Below are positions 20,465 to 33,109 of a stretch of DNA of 64,000 nt, piece after piece. The position numbers were made by a program, and so were the translations under genes. Below the pieces are notes generated by a model, which did no database searches, was not told where the DNA came from, and worked only from the letters and a program-made list of their open reading frames with translations. Positions within the stretch are counted from its first letter, which is position 1, and each line of letters begins with the position of its first letter. The stretch is from NCBI RefSeq assembly GCF_023898315.1, contig NC_064616.1, positions 542,305,602 to 542,369,601 on the forward strand. Direction: 5' to 3'. This DNA is from Schistocerca nitens (lineage: Eukaryota; Arthropoda; Insecta; Orthoptera; Acrididae).

Positions 20465-21481
20465 TGTTACATCACTATCATGTACACACACTGTGTCCCT
20501 GCTTGTGTCAGGAAATTGCTTAATTGCTTGCTCAAATTCCCTTAATTTATCTTGTATCGCATCTGTGGTACCTTTACAATGAGCACCTATTTGTGAAACC
20601 TTACGACTAAGTACATGCTGCTCATCTTTGATGTTTTCCAAATCATTTAACTGATGTTCATGTTTTTCATTACATTCTTTAGCAGCCTTGCTTTGGTCGT
20701 TTATTACTTGGGTAACATTACTACTTATTGTTGATATTACACAATCCTGAGCCCCCATATCATCATTCATCTTTTTAATTTTACAATCAAACTTCTGATT
20801 TATCTCAAGCTTACATAATTCTAATTTCTTACCCCATTCTTTTGTTTATCGATCTATTTTACTGGAACAAGTCTCAGTTTTAGCTTTATGTTTTTATACC
20901 TTTTGTTCTAAAGCCTTAAAATTGCTATTGATTTGAGTCATTACTCCGTATGCTTTCCTGACATCACCTTTTGTTTCTCTTAACTCGGCTTTTATCTCTT
21001 CTTTAGTGTCATTTTACCCTTTATCTATTTTATCTATTTTTTCGTTAGTTTCTTTTAAAAGTAATAATAACATAGATAACGTATTTGGCACCTTGCTGAT
21101 TTCTATCTCCCCATTATCTACTGTTGGCAATGTTTCAACTGAAGCAGTGCCATGACTTAATCTGTGTGACTCCACTGTTGGCTCATTTGCAATGTTGACG
21201 TCAGATTCAGTGTGTCTGACGTCATCATCCAAATCTACTACGTCGTTGTGGTCAGGAGCGACAGTGTCTACATTTTCAGTACGATCATTTAACACAGAAT
21301 CATCATTTTCCGAAACATTTTCAGTTTCATTATCTAAACTTTGCAAATTGTCTGATAGATCATCAAAAATGTTATCTATCTGCAAGTTTTGTGGCTGATC
21401 TGCAGGATCATTTCCATCAATATCTACTTGATTCCTTTCCCTACTTCTAAGAGGATATCTTTTTTCAATTTTGTCAGACAT
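20465..21481 (-). pseudogene. gag: G1 Gag N-terminal and coiled-coil region (split by G2)
   Basis: On the minus strand an ATG at 21481 opens a 155-codon frame (21481-21014) beginning MSDKIEKRYPLRSRERNQ. It is very acidic (D/E/N-rich) to about residue 130. After a disrupted stretch at 20771-21013, a second frame (20770-20462) continues with a charged, heptad-like segment containing EHQLNDLENIKDEQHVLSRK, probably a coiled coil. This organisation (acidic N-terminus, then coiled coil, then capsid) parallels G2 Gag. The frame runs into the G2 target duplication and resumes at 9339. It is a relic with several stops and cannot make a full Gag. Confidence 0.7.
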
Positions 21482-22152
21482 TTTATACTTAATATAATTT
21501 ACAAATTTTAGCCAAATTTGTTTTAAGGGATCAATTTTAGATTAGCTATTTGCGTCAGAATAATACTTACTCTTCGATGCTATTCTGCGTGCTGCCGTCG
21601 AGAAGCTCCTTCTCTGCTCTGGCTGCTGAAGCTGAAGTAACGTACTGCTGTCCGGGCTGCTGGAACACCCAGTTCAGCGGCTGCTACTGATCTCGCCCGC
21701 TGCTAGCTGCCTATCCTCGCACCTGACGCGGAGAACTGCGGCCGCTGGGTCTGCCACCCCGCGCTGCGTTGCGTCGCCTCGTAGCACGTCGAAATCTCGA
21801 TGAAAATTAAACGTAATTCCATGGACCACGCCCACGTATTTGATTTTCTGTCACTTGCACTTTAACACATTCAGCATCTACTATTCATGTACGTTATGTT
21901 CTCGTGAATAAGAAAACTTGTCTGTGGCATGAAAAATCGAAGTTTAACTAAAGTTCAAAAGAGTTCAAACACAGATCAAAAATCATTTGAAACAGTTCCC
22001 ACACATTTCTATTGTCATGTAGTAGCAGAACAGTCACTTTAGGTGTTATGAATTTTTCCAAGAATATTTCACAGTTCACAGTCCTTGCTAATAATGAAGC
22101 CTCATATCTCCAAAGCACTCAAACATCGAAGATTTCCCAAGCAGGGATGCCA
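21482..22152 (-). other. G1 5' leader with candidate primer-binding site
   Basis: Between the gag ATG and the 5' LTR. Its 21570-21800 part is notably GC-rich. Immediately inside the LTR the minus strand reads TGGCATCCCTGCTTGGG (22136-22152). A TGG start directly after the LTR end ...GTACA is the expected form of a tRNA primer-binding site. I did not identify the tRNA. Confidence 0.65.
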
Positions 22153-23176
22153 TGTACGGCAAGAAAAAAGGAATTAAGTTAGATAGTGTTAATACTTTCA
22201 TCCTTCTTTACCTCCTCTGCATTATTGCAGATGACGTGTCACTGAGCACATTTGTACCGTGCATGCAGTACACGTGTGGTGCCTAGTTGTTTCCACTGCC
22301 CTGTGTGGAATACATAAGTTCTTGTACACTTCACTAACCTGCTGTCTTCATGATTATGATGTCCCCAGTGCAGAAAACAGCACACAGGTCGTGGATTCTT
22401 TTTCTTGAGGCTGAAATTAACTTCGCAAGTAACTGCTGCTAAGAATAAGCTATAACTCATTTGGGGTGTCACTCGCGTTTTTATTGGTATAGACACGATA
22501 AACTATTCTTGATTACAACGTATTGAACATATCTTTCCACAGGCATTATATCTGGCTAAAACAACGTGACATACGTCCTGCCACAGACAACATGTCTGTC
22601 TACTGGAACCGTCAGAACTGGAGAATAAAATTACATGAATCAAATACGTCTATTACAGACAACATGTCTCTACCTAGCGACGGTCGGAACTTCAGTAAAT
22701 AAAATTGCATGAAACAAATACTGCTATAGCAGACACCATGTCTGTCTACTAGAACGGTCAGAACTGGAGAGCCGGACTGCCCAAGACACTTCGCGCGCCA
22801 CTGAAGTGCATCGGCAGTCATATCATCAGTCTTTTCTATTAGTAATACTTTGATTTTAATAATTTTGAAATGACTGATTGATAGCTTGCTGTTGACAGAT
22901 GTTTATTTAAAAAAAGGAAGTAATTTGGATGACAGATTTAATTAATAACAGCAACTGAAGTTTAACGTTTTGGCGCCCTACCGCCGAACACAGCAGCCAA
23001 TCACAGAGCAGCAGCATCATGCAGGCGGTCTTTATCACGGGAATGGTACCGAATCTAACATCTGTCACCGGTACCTTGTCCCACCTTGCGTTATCTCTAT
23101 GCTTCTTGCATCTCCACTGCCCTGGGAATAGCTTCCTCCCGCCTAATATGATGGTTGAATAAGCCAGAAATATTAC
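22153..23176 (-). repeat. G1 5' LTR (1024 bp)
   Basis: Counterpart of 3806-4857, from TGTACGGCAAG to CCAGAAATATTAC. The expected terminal A is replaced by T. Differences include scattered substitutions and loss of about 28 bases near 22796. The three dyad copies are at 22583-22599 (exact), 22655-22671 and 22729-22745 (each changed). An LTR-to-LTR alignment would date G1. Confidence 0.85.
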
Positions 23177-25294
23177 TCCTGTTATTCAGTGTATAGGAAA
23201 TTTTCTTTGCCTTACCCAATCATTCTTCTCCCAGTCTTCTATAATTACACCGTAACAACAGCAATTAAGTTATGTGTTGATCGCAGTTGAGTAGGTAAGC
23301 ATTTAAGAACATAGATCTTTTAGATATGTAAGACGTGTATCTGTGTAAATATCAGGTGACAGCAAACGATTTAATAGAAGGGGAACGGAAAAGTGTGATC
23401 CGATGAGGAGTGAGTAGGTGCTCTGATTCTAAAGTGTACGTATTATGTCACCAAAGCAACAGAGTTGGGTGAATTTATGAAAGGTTAATATATAAAAGAC
23501 CTGAGTATAATGACCAAAATAACAATGTGATACTTCATAAATTAAGCAATAGTGATTTTAATAACAAAAAAGTAATAGAAAGTGTGGAAATAATAGATTA
23601 CTAATGGAGTAAAATGGGGATACAAAATTGAGAAAGAATTGTTTGTGAAACTCTAATAATAAGATGGCACAGACGTAATGAGGAACGGAATAGATAATAT
23701 GAGGAAGTTCTCCTGATAGAATTAGGAATTATGCACCAATGAAAGTAATAGTAACATCTCGCTATTAATTGTTATGGAAGCTTAGGGACCTCTAACAACG
23801 CTCAAAAATAAAATTCAGCTAGCATGATTAGTTTTTTTGGGCACTGGACAATTCATGGAAGCCAAAGGTATTTAAATAAAGCCTTGTAGGTACATGACAG
23901 ATGCAAATATTAAAGTCAGGTAAGTGAAAAAGAGAGGAATAAATTAATGAAGACAATTACCACCCAGTAAAATCAGTAACTTCATAAAGTGCTTGAATGA
24001 ACGCCATTAATTTTGAATCTTTGAGAGGATTGCGCAGGTGTGGTATAAATATGCGATCCATAAGCTGCACATGAGCAAAAGCGTTAATGAGATGGATGAT
24101 GAGACCTGGACGTAAAATTTTAGTTGAAAGAAGGATGAATGTTGGTTTGTATGAGGTTAAAGTGATTTAAGTTGCGTCAATATAACATAAGGGTATGTTT
24201 TGAAAGTTTTGCAGTTTTTATGTGAAGAATATATAGATTTTAAGTACCTTAGGAGCCCTGAAAAATGGACTTTGGAGATGGTTAAATCTAGCTAAGAAGG
24301 ACTGCGGCGACGGATAAAAAGAAAATATGCTTGTAGCCAACGAAGTGTATTCTAATCAAACGCTAAACTGAGAAAAGTATAAACTACGGTTATGAAATAT
24401 ACCTCGTTATGATTAAGTGTAAGTCAACACCTATTGTAGCGTTGAGTTAGAGAAGTGTACTACATAAAGAAACCTTAAAACAATTATAGAAACGCTCAGT
24501 CATTAACTACTTGTTGAGGACTTTGAAAGGATAGGTTTAAGTTGGTAATACTAGTCAGAATTTGTAGTGATGAAAAACTAAACTTCGATTAAGTATGTAG
24601 TCTAAGTAGAGCATGTTACCATTTTCCCTATGTGCATCCCAGCTGCAATATATTTAATCGATGGTGTAAGAAATGCGAAATAAATGTTTCTGGGTATATT
24701 TTTAATTTATACAGTATTAGTTAAAACTGATTAGTCATTGCATTAAATGATTATCATCTTTCAATATAATGGAGACGAGTGTAGCGAAGAAACTACGTTA
24801 CATAGGAATGTATAAATGCCTCCTGCTTTATTTCCTTTTATTTTTGGAACGACGGTACGACCGCTTTCTAGAGTCATCATACTGTCTGAACATGATGAGT
24901 AAGTGATTTCGGAGCATGAAATTGCTTTCACTACGATACTCATGATGTGTCTTAAAAGCTAAATTAAGCAGATGGCAACTGATAGAGTGTTTAATCAGTG
25001 CTGTTATGCCCAAACGACTAAGAGCGAATTTAATTACTGGTAACTCACGTCCAATTACATATTGTTTTTTGATGTTATACGCATTTTCAATTAAAAAGTT
25101 CTTGAGTTACATTTTTGATGTTTTAGAAATGAGTACCGTGCGTAGAGCCTATCTTTGTAGTGAGCACTTGATACAGGATAAGAAATATATTTAACACGAT
25201 TGACAGAAATATCATAAAAGGCGCCTAAGGGAAGACGTTTGCCTGATCCCGTTGTCTTTCGTGTTCTCTCGCGTTAAACAAATAAAACTTTAAT
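23177..25294. other. No recognised gene
   Basis: AT-rich DNA to the right of G1. Open frames are about 60 codons or fewer on both strands. No retroelement motif, SINE or clear repeat was seen. Confidence 0.5.
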
Positions 25295-25760
25295 TATCAA
25301 TCCCTTGGTAGTGTAAACTACTGATTACACGAAACAGTGTGCCTCTCAATTATGTTTAACTGTTCACTTCAGTTCGAAGCTATTTGTTTGTGGCTAACCA
25401 ATTCTACTTTCGATAGCACCTCAATTTTTTATGATGATCCTTCAATACTTACAGCGTGTGCCTACAACAGAGGAAAATGAGCGCTACCCTTATATGTCAG
25501 TTCGACGAGACGATAAAACTCGGTTTCTGGCACTCGCGGCACCTCACAGAATTGAGATGGCCGTTGTCATGCTGACCACCGTAGTTAATGAGTAGAGTGG
25601 CACCTATGCACTCAAGTAACTGGCCGCTGACATTCGACCAATTTATTTGCGATAAATTTACTTTTAGTTTTTAATGATGTAATAGCATTCTCATAGTCAC
25701 AGTTCGTCAGGTGGGATTAATTACTACGTTTTCCAATTCATCACAGTGCCTGCTTAGCTT
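25295..25760. repeat. Ancient dispersed repeat, copy 2
   Basis: Same-orientation partner of 1605-2080. It shares CCCTTGG...GTGTAAACT, TTTGTGGCTAACCAATT, GGCACTCGCGGCACCT and GTGGGATTAATTAC landmarks, with many differences. No protein coding is seen. Confidence 0.6.
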
Positions 25761-25779
25761 CCCGTTAACTTACGAGATC

Positions 25780-26425
25780 TCTGTGTCGGCAAGTTACTTA
25801 CACAGCAGGTGAGGTTCTTCACAGGTACGCAGGCCGGTTTCAGCGGCCTGACGACACGATATTTCGACGATCCAGCTGGCCGCTATCTGCAGCTGGGGTT
25901 GGAGGTGCACATCACGCAAGAAATGAGTTTACTTTAGTTACGGCGTCTTCTTTATACCCCGAGAACAGGCTGCCGCACGTGCTCGAAAAGCGAAAGGACT
26001 GCCCCCTGTGAAGCGAAGAATCACAGCGCTGCGGCGGTAGAAACTAACAAAAGGGATGAATCGTAAATAAAACTTCACCCGGTCGGAATCCAGTCCACTG
26101 TTGTTTGATGTCTGACAAAATAGGATTCCACATCTTGGCTTTTTGAAGGAAAGCCTTTATCTCTGTTAATAATTTCATTTGATGATCGTATTTCTATTGA
26201 TTCATTAAGTATAGAATCCTAGTAACGGGAAGCAAGAGCAATAATTTGCTAATGTCTAAATGTCATATTATGTCCCTCATTGAGACAATGCTCAGCGATG
26301 ACAGGTTTTTCGGGCTGGAACGAAAGATTGTGACGATGATGTTCCCCATATCTGTCATGAACCGTGAAAAGTCTCTGTTGGATTCCTTTCATGTTAATTT
26401 CTTAAATCTGTTGTCATTTACGGCA
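25780..26425 (-). pseudogene. Penelope-like element, C-terminal GIY-YIG endonuclease relic
   Basis: On the minus strand, near 26320-26290, a frame reads EKPVIAEHCLNEGHNM, matching the conserved A-x-A-E-H...GH block of Penelope-like endonucleases. Further along the frame (about 26240-26120) come ASRYxDSILNESIEIRSSN, EIINRDKGF and ALEIRL/NRD-like sequence typical of these C-termini. Penelope-like elements combine an RT with this nuclease and insert by target priming. Only the last part is here, with several stops. The RT is absent. The stretch 25840-25900 (CGACGATCCAGCTGGCCGC) looks like 3' non-coding sequence of such elements, from memory. Confidence 0.7.
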
Positions 26426-26430
26426 TAAAT

Positions 26431-27205
26431 TCCTCGTCTAAATTTACTGTGACGTTTCTGAGTATCTGGGAGGAGACTGAGCAGTGAAACGCGTTACTTT
26501 TACACATAAACAAAAACGATCTGTCACACTACTACACTTTAAAACACAGTTTATATGTAATTCATGTCACACAGCCTCATACGAAACCTACATACGCTTT
26601 CTTTTATATACTGTATATGATAAGATACTGTCGTCCCCATTCTCTTTTGTGTGAAAGAATGAATGAGCAAATGTATTTCTAGTTGCATGCTGGATGGTAG
26701 CAGACAAGCCTGTCTGCTAGAGAACAGTAGGACCAATGTAGGAACAGGTAGCAACGCTTTCTAAAAGCAGAGAGGTTTTTATTCTTAGTATGGTCCTGTC
26801 CGTACCTTGTCATGTTGGTATAGGAAGCTGCCCCTCTGGCCACTTCCGTTTGTATTTGTGAGCCACCCTCAGGAAGGGACCAAGGCAGTCTGTCCGCGGC
26901 GAGCGTCTGAAATGGTAAGATCTCTGGCTAAGCGCGTGTCTGCTAAGTCCGTAGCACAATGGATATCTTAAGTTCAGCCTAACTGAAAATTTAATCACTT
27001 TATTTCAGGTTTAGCTCTAGAATATCTAGTGTTATCTTAAATTGCAATGCAGTGTGATTCGAGTGTACAGTTCAGAATATCTTCCAGTAGTTGCTTTGTC
27101 ACTACTTTGTGAGTAAAGTGGAACCACGTGTTGATCAGTAACTCTAACTAAGATCATCAGTCTTAAATGCGAATGTGCGTGAGATTATAACGTCTCGTCT
27201 TGACA
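26431..27205. other. No recognised gene
   Basis: Nothing recognised except a short hairpin AGCAGACAAGCCTGTCTGCT at 26699-26718 (8-bp arms), which may be chance. Confidence 0.45.
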
Positions 27206-28545
27206 ATATTTTTCAATATAGCAACTCCCCGACAACAACTACTTTTCGAGGACCAGAACGCCACATCCTCCTCCTAGGACCGGCGCCAAGTTTGAAATCT
27301 TTCAGCAAACATAGCTCACTTGCGCTTCCGCCACCAACCTAAGAAAATTGTTTCCAACTAAGCCACCAGCACTAATCCTCTCCCAACACGTTTCTGGTAA
27401 AAGGAATGCTTTTTCAACCTAGTTGGAAACTTCCTTGACATCAAAACGTGCGATTGACCATGTGGCTCTGTCAGACAAAGAATGCTCTCACTAAGTTAAC
27501 TGATCACCTGATTCTCATTATTCAGCCCACATGCTTCAATTATCTAATCCAGGATCTTGGCGAAAGCAGACGTCCATACACATGAGCCATTGCGCAGCTA
27601 GCTTAGTACCTCTGCAAGTGAATGTAACAAACTCCACATGACCACTTAATTAATGTGATCATTTAATTAACCTCTGTGATGCGGAGAACTTTCACGTCCA
27701 CCTAGACTTGGAGTCAATTCTCGCCACTGCAGCACCCACCTGGACTTGAAATGAAATAGTCCCTACCGACCACCACATGCTTTTACCGACCCATGTTCAT
27801 TGGCTAACATGTACTAATGCTTGTGTCTGTTTACTAACGTGCACTAACGTGTACTAACCCACATTAACTTATATCACATTCTGTGTATACAAATAAGCCA
27901 AGCTTCAATTCTGATGGTCAGTTCGTGTTTCGCTACCAAACACAAAATATTCTTGCAAAGGAAACCACTAACCTAAGTCACCTGTGATGACTCAAAATCG
28001 TCTGCTTTGCCTCTCTCACACACCACGAGCGCAGGACGACCCACATCACAGTCTGGACGTTTATACTAGCGTCGGACATACTCCTGTAAAATATTCTAGC
28101 TAAACTATGACCCTAATACTGTTGTTCTATCCACATGGTCTAGCACATGGCCAGAGCACACCCGCAGTACGTAAGCTGAGATCATTGCTTACCCCATTTT
28201 TAGTTAACCGCTGAGAGAAGGCAATATGCTGCAATCACATCCCTCGCGCTCTCGTAGCTACTCACCTTAGCAATTCGATCTGAGAAACCCTCCAAGAAAA
28301 AAAAAAAATAACAACCAACTCGAACCCTCCCATATTCTACATCGTCCCACAAATACTTAACGTACATTTTATTTATGCATCAAGTATACCTCTCACTCTC
28401 ATACAAGAAACACTCATCCTGATATCCCTGGTGTCATGTTGCACAGTCGACAGACATGCAAACAGCTCCTAATTTCAGTGAAGAACATCAAACTGCTCCT
28501 AAATAATGCAGTACACATAACTGTAAACACCATCAGTACTCGTAA
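27206..28545. repeat. Long inverted repeat, left arm (partner 33110-34440)
   Basis: The reverse complement of this 1.3-kb stretch is found at 33110-34440. Examples: 27423-27488 (GTTGGAAACTTCCTTGACAT...GAATGCTC) pairs with the complement around 34161-34228 almost perfectly, and AAGCTTCAATTCTGATGGTCAG pairs with the complement near 33740. Similarity looks about nine bases in ten. There is no ORF. The plus strand is poor in G. The arms may be terminal inverted repeats of one element or two opposed copies of a repeat. Confidence 0.85.
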
Positions 28546-29321
28546 TCTGTCCAAATAACGCACAGCAAAGTAACTCAACAGACGTGTGCCTCAACCTATC
28601 CCACATTAAGTCACACGTCCGACAGCTCTCAATTCGCTCAAAGGCCTCTGTTCGACCCTTCAAACATTACTTGATGACAGCTGCAGTCACACCGAACACC
28701 TGAGAAATTCATATCACCTACACGCCGAACATGGCTATCCAAGCCAGGCCATCCGAGTCATCTGTCACCGTCCTAACTCAGTGCCGTCCAAAACACATGT
28801 CAAGGCCGCATACCATTGCTCGCCGACCTATATGCGACACATTTCCACCTTCACGTCTGTTGTCAGAATAGCCGTAGCGAGTTCACATACACACTGTCCA
28901 CACATCCCAACGCTTCTCTCCCCTCTCAATCTAAAACGATCATTTGAAAATAAAAAAAAAAACTTAGAGTCCAGTCAACTTCTCCGAAACTGTATAGTGC
29001 CCCCAAAAAATAGTTAACGCTCGCTTTCGTGTTTTCTAAGCTTATTTGTAAATTCAAATTCTTACCCTAACAGAACTTGTTCATCAAAATAATACTGAAT
29101 GCGCTCCCCACCTCCTACCTTTCCAGCTCTCAACATACGCATATGTTCTCAACCCTCCTATATCCCAGCACAACCGGTTAATCATTCTTATTCCTTCTTA
29201 TCGAATTTACTGGTCTAATTTCCTAAGGACCCGTTATCGACATACCATCCTCCTTTTCTTTCTGATGCTTCCTGTGCTTACTTTTACAGAAATCGCTAAA
29301 TAACCTCCACAACCCCCCTCA

Positions 29322-29325
<4 letters not shown>
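28546..29325. other. Spacer of the inverted repeat, first part: no gene
   Basis: G-poor, C/A/T-rich DNA. The longest frame (28781-29017, 78 codons) shows no motif. Nothing supportable. Confidence 0.4.

Positions 29326-29352
<27 letters not shown>
29326..29352. repeat. (AC)n microsatellite
   Basis: Uninterrupted AC dinucleotide run of about 13 units. Confidence 0.95.
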
Positions 29353-29354
29353 TA

Positions 29355-30505
29355 CGGTCATCCTCTCTACTCATCCCATAACATAAGCGTTAGTAACTTT
29401 ACAATCCATTATATACAAACCCTACACAATGCAAACCACATTAACTTTACAATACCCACTACATGCCCCAATTCTCTCAATTACTAAGGAAGCACTGTGA
29501 ACCTGCTCTTTCTTTCTACACACGCCACACTCAGTGGTAATCAGCCCTTCTACATCAATGGACGGCAGTCCCTCTCAGAATTGTTCGGCGATCGCTTACC
29601 CTCAACGCAAATGCATTACTCTCTCTTCTTCTTCCTTGCCTGCTCACTTTTTTCTACAAACTTATCCAGACTCATAGACTACAAGAACACACCAATTTTT
29701 TTTCTAAGTACAGCATCCTTTAAACCACTCAATAACTAGAAACAAACAGACCAAAGAATTATATTCCCACTCTCGAATACCGAAGTCTATGATCTCATTA
29801 TACTTATACAGTTAAATCTTATGATCGCGGTCTCATTTGATTGGCATTCCACAATGAGCTATGTATCGGAAATACACCGCTGTTACTCTGGAAATATCTC
29901 TACCGTCCTTACGAGTTCCTCTCTACTCGTCACATAACATAATCAATATTAACTTTACAGTGCAGTATATACAAACTTCACAATACAATATATACACATT
30001 TGACAGAAAACAATGCACTTAACCAGGATATCTCTACAGCATGCAAAAAAAATATCCTATCCCTACAGCGTCTATATACAGCAATGCCCCCCAATCCTAG
30101 GAAAGCACCGTCAACCTGTTCTCCCTACAGACTCGACACTCGGAGCTAATCTTCCCTGTTACATTAGCGGACCTAAGTCACCCTCAGAACTCTTTTTTAC
30201 AAATTCGGTAACGTCCCCTCCTTCCTTATCTGTTCACTTTTCTTCAAACATCCTCAGACTCATAGACTGCAAGAACACATGTACTTTCTCCATAATATTA
30301 CACCATTTTAGCTGTACTTCTCAATATACTGCACTAGGCTACACCCTACCGATCACTATTTCATCATAATTCCCAAGATATAGACTTCAAATTAATTCTC
30401 TACAAACGCCGAACTTTATCTATGTGCAGCATGCTGTAAACCACTGACTAACTAGAAACAAACATACGCCAAATGATACTTCCACTCTTGAATACAGGCC
30501 TCAGT
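29355..30505 (+). repeat. Two diverged direct copies of a roughly 0.6-kb unit
   Basis: The block TACTCATCCCATAACATAAGC...AACTTTACAAT...AGCACTGTGAACCTGCTCT (about 29370-29510) recurs as TACTCGTCACATAACATAATC...AACTTTACAGT...AGCACCGTCAACCTGTTCT (about 29930-30125). TTCTACAAACTTATCCAGACTCATAGACTACAAGAACACA (29650-29690) recurs at 30242-30280. ACCACTCAATAACTAGAAACAAACAGACC (29725) recurs near 30435. The offset is about 0.57-0.7 kb, with indels. No protein is evident. The family is unknown to me. Confidence 0.65.
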
Positions 30506-30652
30506 CATGTAACAATTTCGAGATTTTGGCTATAATTTACACGTCAACTAAGGTCTGTCCCCGGTCTAGAGAACAGACAAGCATGTATGCAACACACCAC
30601 AATCGATCTTCACTCAGCTAAATAAAGGAAGCAAATGTGCAGAAGTAGTCAA

Positions 30653-30786
30653 CAGAACAATCTACATCCCATGTAATAACACTCCAACCCGAATCAATCA
30701 TCTTCTCAAATTCTGACTTGATCACCAAAGCCGCCCAACACATAATATTACTTCCCTATTCGGTCGTCTAGAGGACATCAATGTTC
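30653..30786. repeat. Short inverted repeat with 36205-36332
   Basis: Reads GAACAATCTACATC...CACATAATATTACTT...GGTCGTCTAGAGG. The complement of 36205-36332 gives the same series with few changes. It is followed at 30846-30890 by an ATT/ATTT-rich simple repeat, as its partner is next to AATGAAT repeats. The axis differs from that of the 27.2/33.1-kb pair. Confidence 0.8.
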
Positions 30787-30890
30787 GCTCTTACAGATCC
30801 ATACACCCCAACAGGTCTCTGCATTCGGACAGCTGCTCCAGTTATTTATTATCATTTATGATAATTTATTATTATTTATTATTATTTATA

Positions 30891-33109
30891 TCATGTTACC
30901 TAACAAAAATGGCTCCAAGATCAACTGTGTTTAGCTCCTATGACAACCACGAGAGCGCTCTGTCATCGCGTCAGTTGATTAGGCATTTACCATTATTCAA
31001 GACTGCTGTACCTAGTGAGAAACGTTTCACCTTTCCCGAACCTGCATGCTGCATTAAAATTCCAACTTGGCTTTAGTCACACCCTACACATCGTTCAACT
31101 GATCCCATTTCCAGATCTCTGCGCATCTGATATATGCAATTTAAGTCAGAGAAAGACATATCTGTTACCTTCTGCAGCCTGTCTACAAGCAGAATGACCT
31201 CAGTTACTGCAACAGTACCTTGTCTTGGCCATTCGCCTGAAATTCAAGCACCGCCGGCGGCATGTCAAAGCCACATATCTGTCCATCTAAACTGTCGTCC
31301 ACTAAGCCCCAGGACCAGCATGATGTAGTGGGCTCTCTCTCTATACCTGCTCTCCAGCTATTGTCTAACGACATACACTGCACAGACGGATTCCTGAATA
31401 GTGCAGATCTCTATCCTCTCCTGCATCTCCAACCCGACATGTAAACAGTGTCTCCCCCAGCCAGCGAACCCGTCGTCATTCACGTTGCGCCGACAATTCT
31501 GTCAAAACTCAGTTTCTAAGCAAAGATTCATTCAGAACATATAGACAAACACAACTTCAACCAGAAGTCATACATATGATTAAAAAGAAAAGAAATGACC
31601 TCAATTTAGATTATCCGACATTTATTTACATGTCCTAATGATACAGTCGCAGATGAGTAGTGTCATCCACTCGCTCACTCCTTCTACACACACTTTCACA
31701 GAACTTGTTCTACTTATATGCCATCCACCCTGTTATAATAATTTTGAACAAGCATTTACGCCCCCACATACAACCCAGCTCAATAGAACATAATAATTCT
31801 TTTTTACACAGATAGCCATATTCGGTGAACACTTAAATGTACTAAATTATGCATACATGTAATCAAATAAGCAAATACTTTCACCGAAATACACACACCT
31901 CTCACTGACGATAGGGCATTTAATATTATATACTTAAACACAAACCAATGATAACCATATTCCGACGCGCACCTTGTCCTCGTAATAAAGCACACTGGCC
32001 AATCATGTGACAGCATGTTTTCCTAATTTCAATGTCATAGCTAAACCATACCTCCTCTACTTTGCAAGTATCATTGCGAGCATTGATAGATGACTGCTCA
32101 GTACGTCCACTTAATTCTCGAACACATAAAAACGACCAAAGCATACAAGACATCGATATACAGATTTCTAAGACCTTGCGCATATTACTCGATCAATCTC
32201 TCTGCCTATGGCGGTCACAGAGCAATCTCACCCTCTTATGTTAAAAGACCATCATCACTTCGGCATTGACCACTCTACCCCACAATGTCGCTACCCAATT
32301 AATCCTCAACCGAGCAGAGGAGTATAGCTACACGTCACCTCTCTTGTCTGAATGGAGCTTTCTTAGACCTAACACCTCCAAGTGCACCACATTTCTCGAG
32401 ATGTACCCAAGTATTGGAGGTTAGCACACCATATCGATCTATAGTAACAGATCTCAAAGTGCCTTAATTTAATAGCATACAGTTAACAAGAAAAAGAACG
32501 AAGTGATATTTATACACAACATAGTTCGACACATATTTACGCAAATCATCCAATCTATCATGTGTGAAGCACTGTAGTTGCATATGGCTAGAACACAGGC
32601 TATATCACGTGACTAAAGCATCCAGATAGAACACTGAAAAAAAAAATCGACCTTCAGCAACTTGTCTTTTTCCAGAATAAATGAGTCAACGTTTACATCC
32701 TACCTAGTTACAGCTCTGTCTCAATCGATCACTCTGTACACTCTCTGCTATCCTTTAACACGGAGGTGAGTAAGTTTAGACGTGAATGATTCTCTGTCCT
32801 CCTCAAAATCACCAAATACAGTATTCAACTCCCGTATATCACTGCTACCTCAGTAGCATCACACCGAACGATAACTTATGTCGCGCTCGCATGGATGGAT
32901 CTGAGATGAAATCGAAAGAAATGCGAAAACTGATAAGCGCATAGATATAAACTAACCTAATATACACAGAAATGTGGTGAAAATGAGAACACACATTCCG
33001 AGAACGCTTGCTCTGTTTTCTGCATCTCTTTGCACATGCACACCTCGCGGACGGCTCCCAGGACCCGGGCCCATTGGCTGGTGGACCAAATGTAGAGCAT
33101 ATAATACCT
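30891..33109. other. Spacer of the inverted repeat, last part: no gene
   Basis: Largely G-poor, C/A/T-rich plus strand. Open frames of 60-110 codons have no motif and lie on both strands. I see no transposase, helicase or polymerase signature that would explain the long inverted repeats. Confidence 0.45.

Larger units (their letters stand above)
3806..23176 (-). mobile_element. G1: Gypsy-type LTR retrotransposon, internally deleted, host of G2
   Basis: Two similar direct repeats (3806-4857 and 22153-23176) bound the element. On the minus strand it begins with the LTR at 23176. A primer-binding-like site follows at 22136-22152, then a gag-like frame from 21481. G2 interrupts gag at 20465-9340. 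The gag frame resumes at 9339 and runs at about 9175 straight into the second half of integrase. A purine tract (complement of 4858-4875) immediately precedes the 3' LTR. Protease, RT, RNase H and the integrase N-terminal half are missing. A LINE fragment at about 7226-8215 sits in the 3' internal part. The target duplication is unclear: 3' flank GGAC against GGA followed by a possible 2-base loss at the 5' LTR. Confidence 0.8.
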
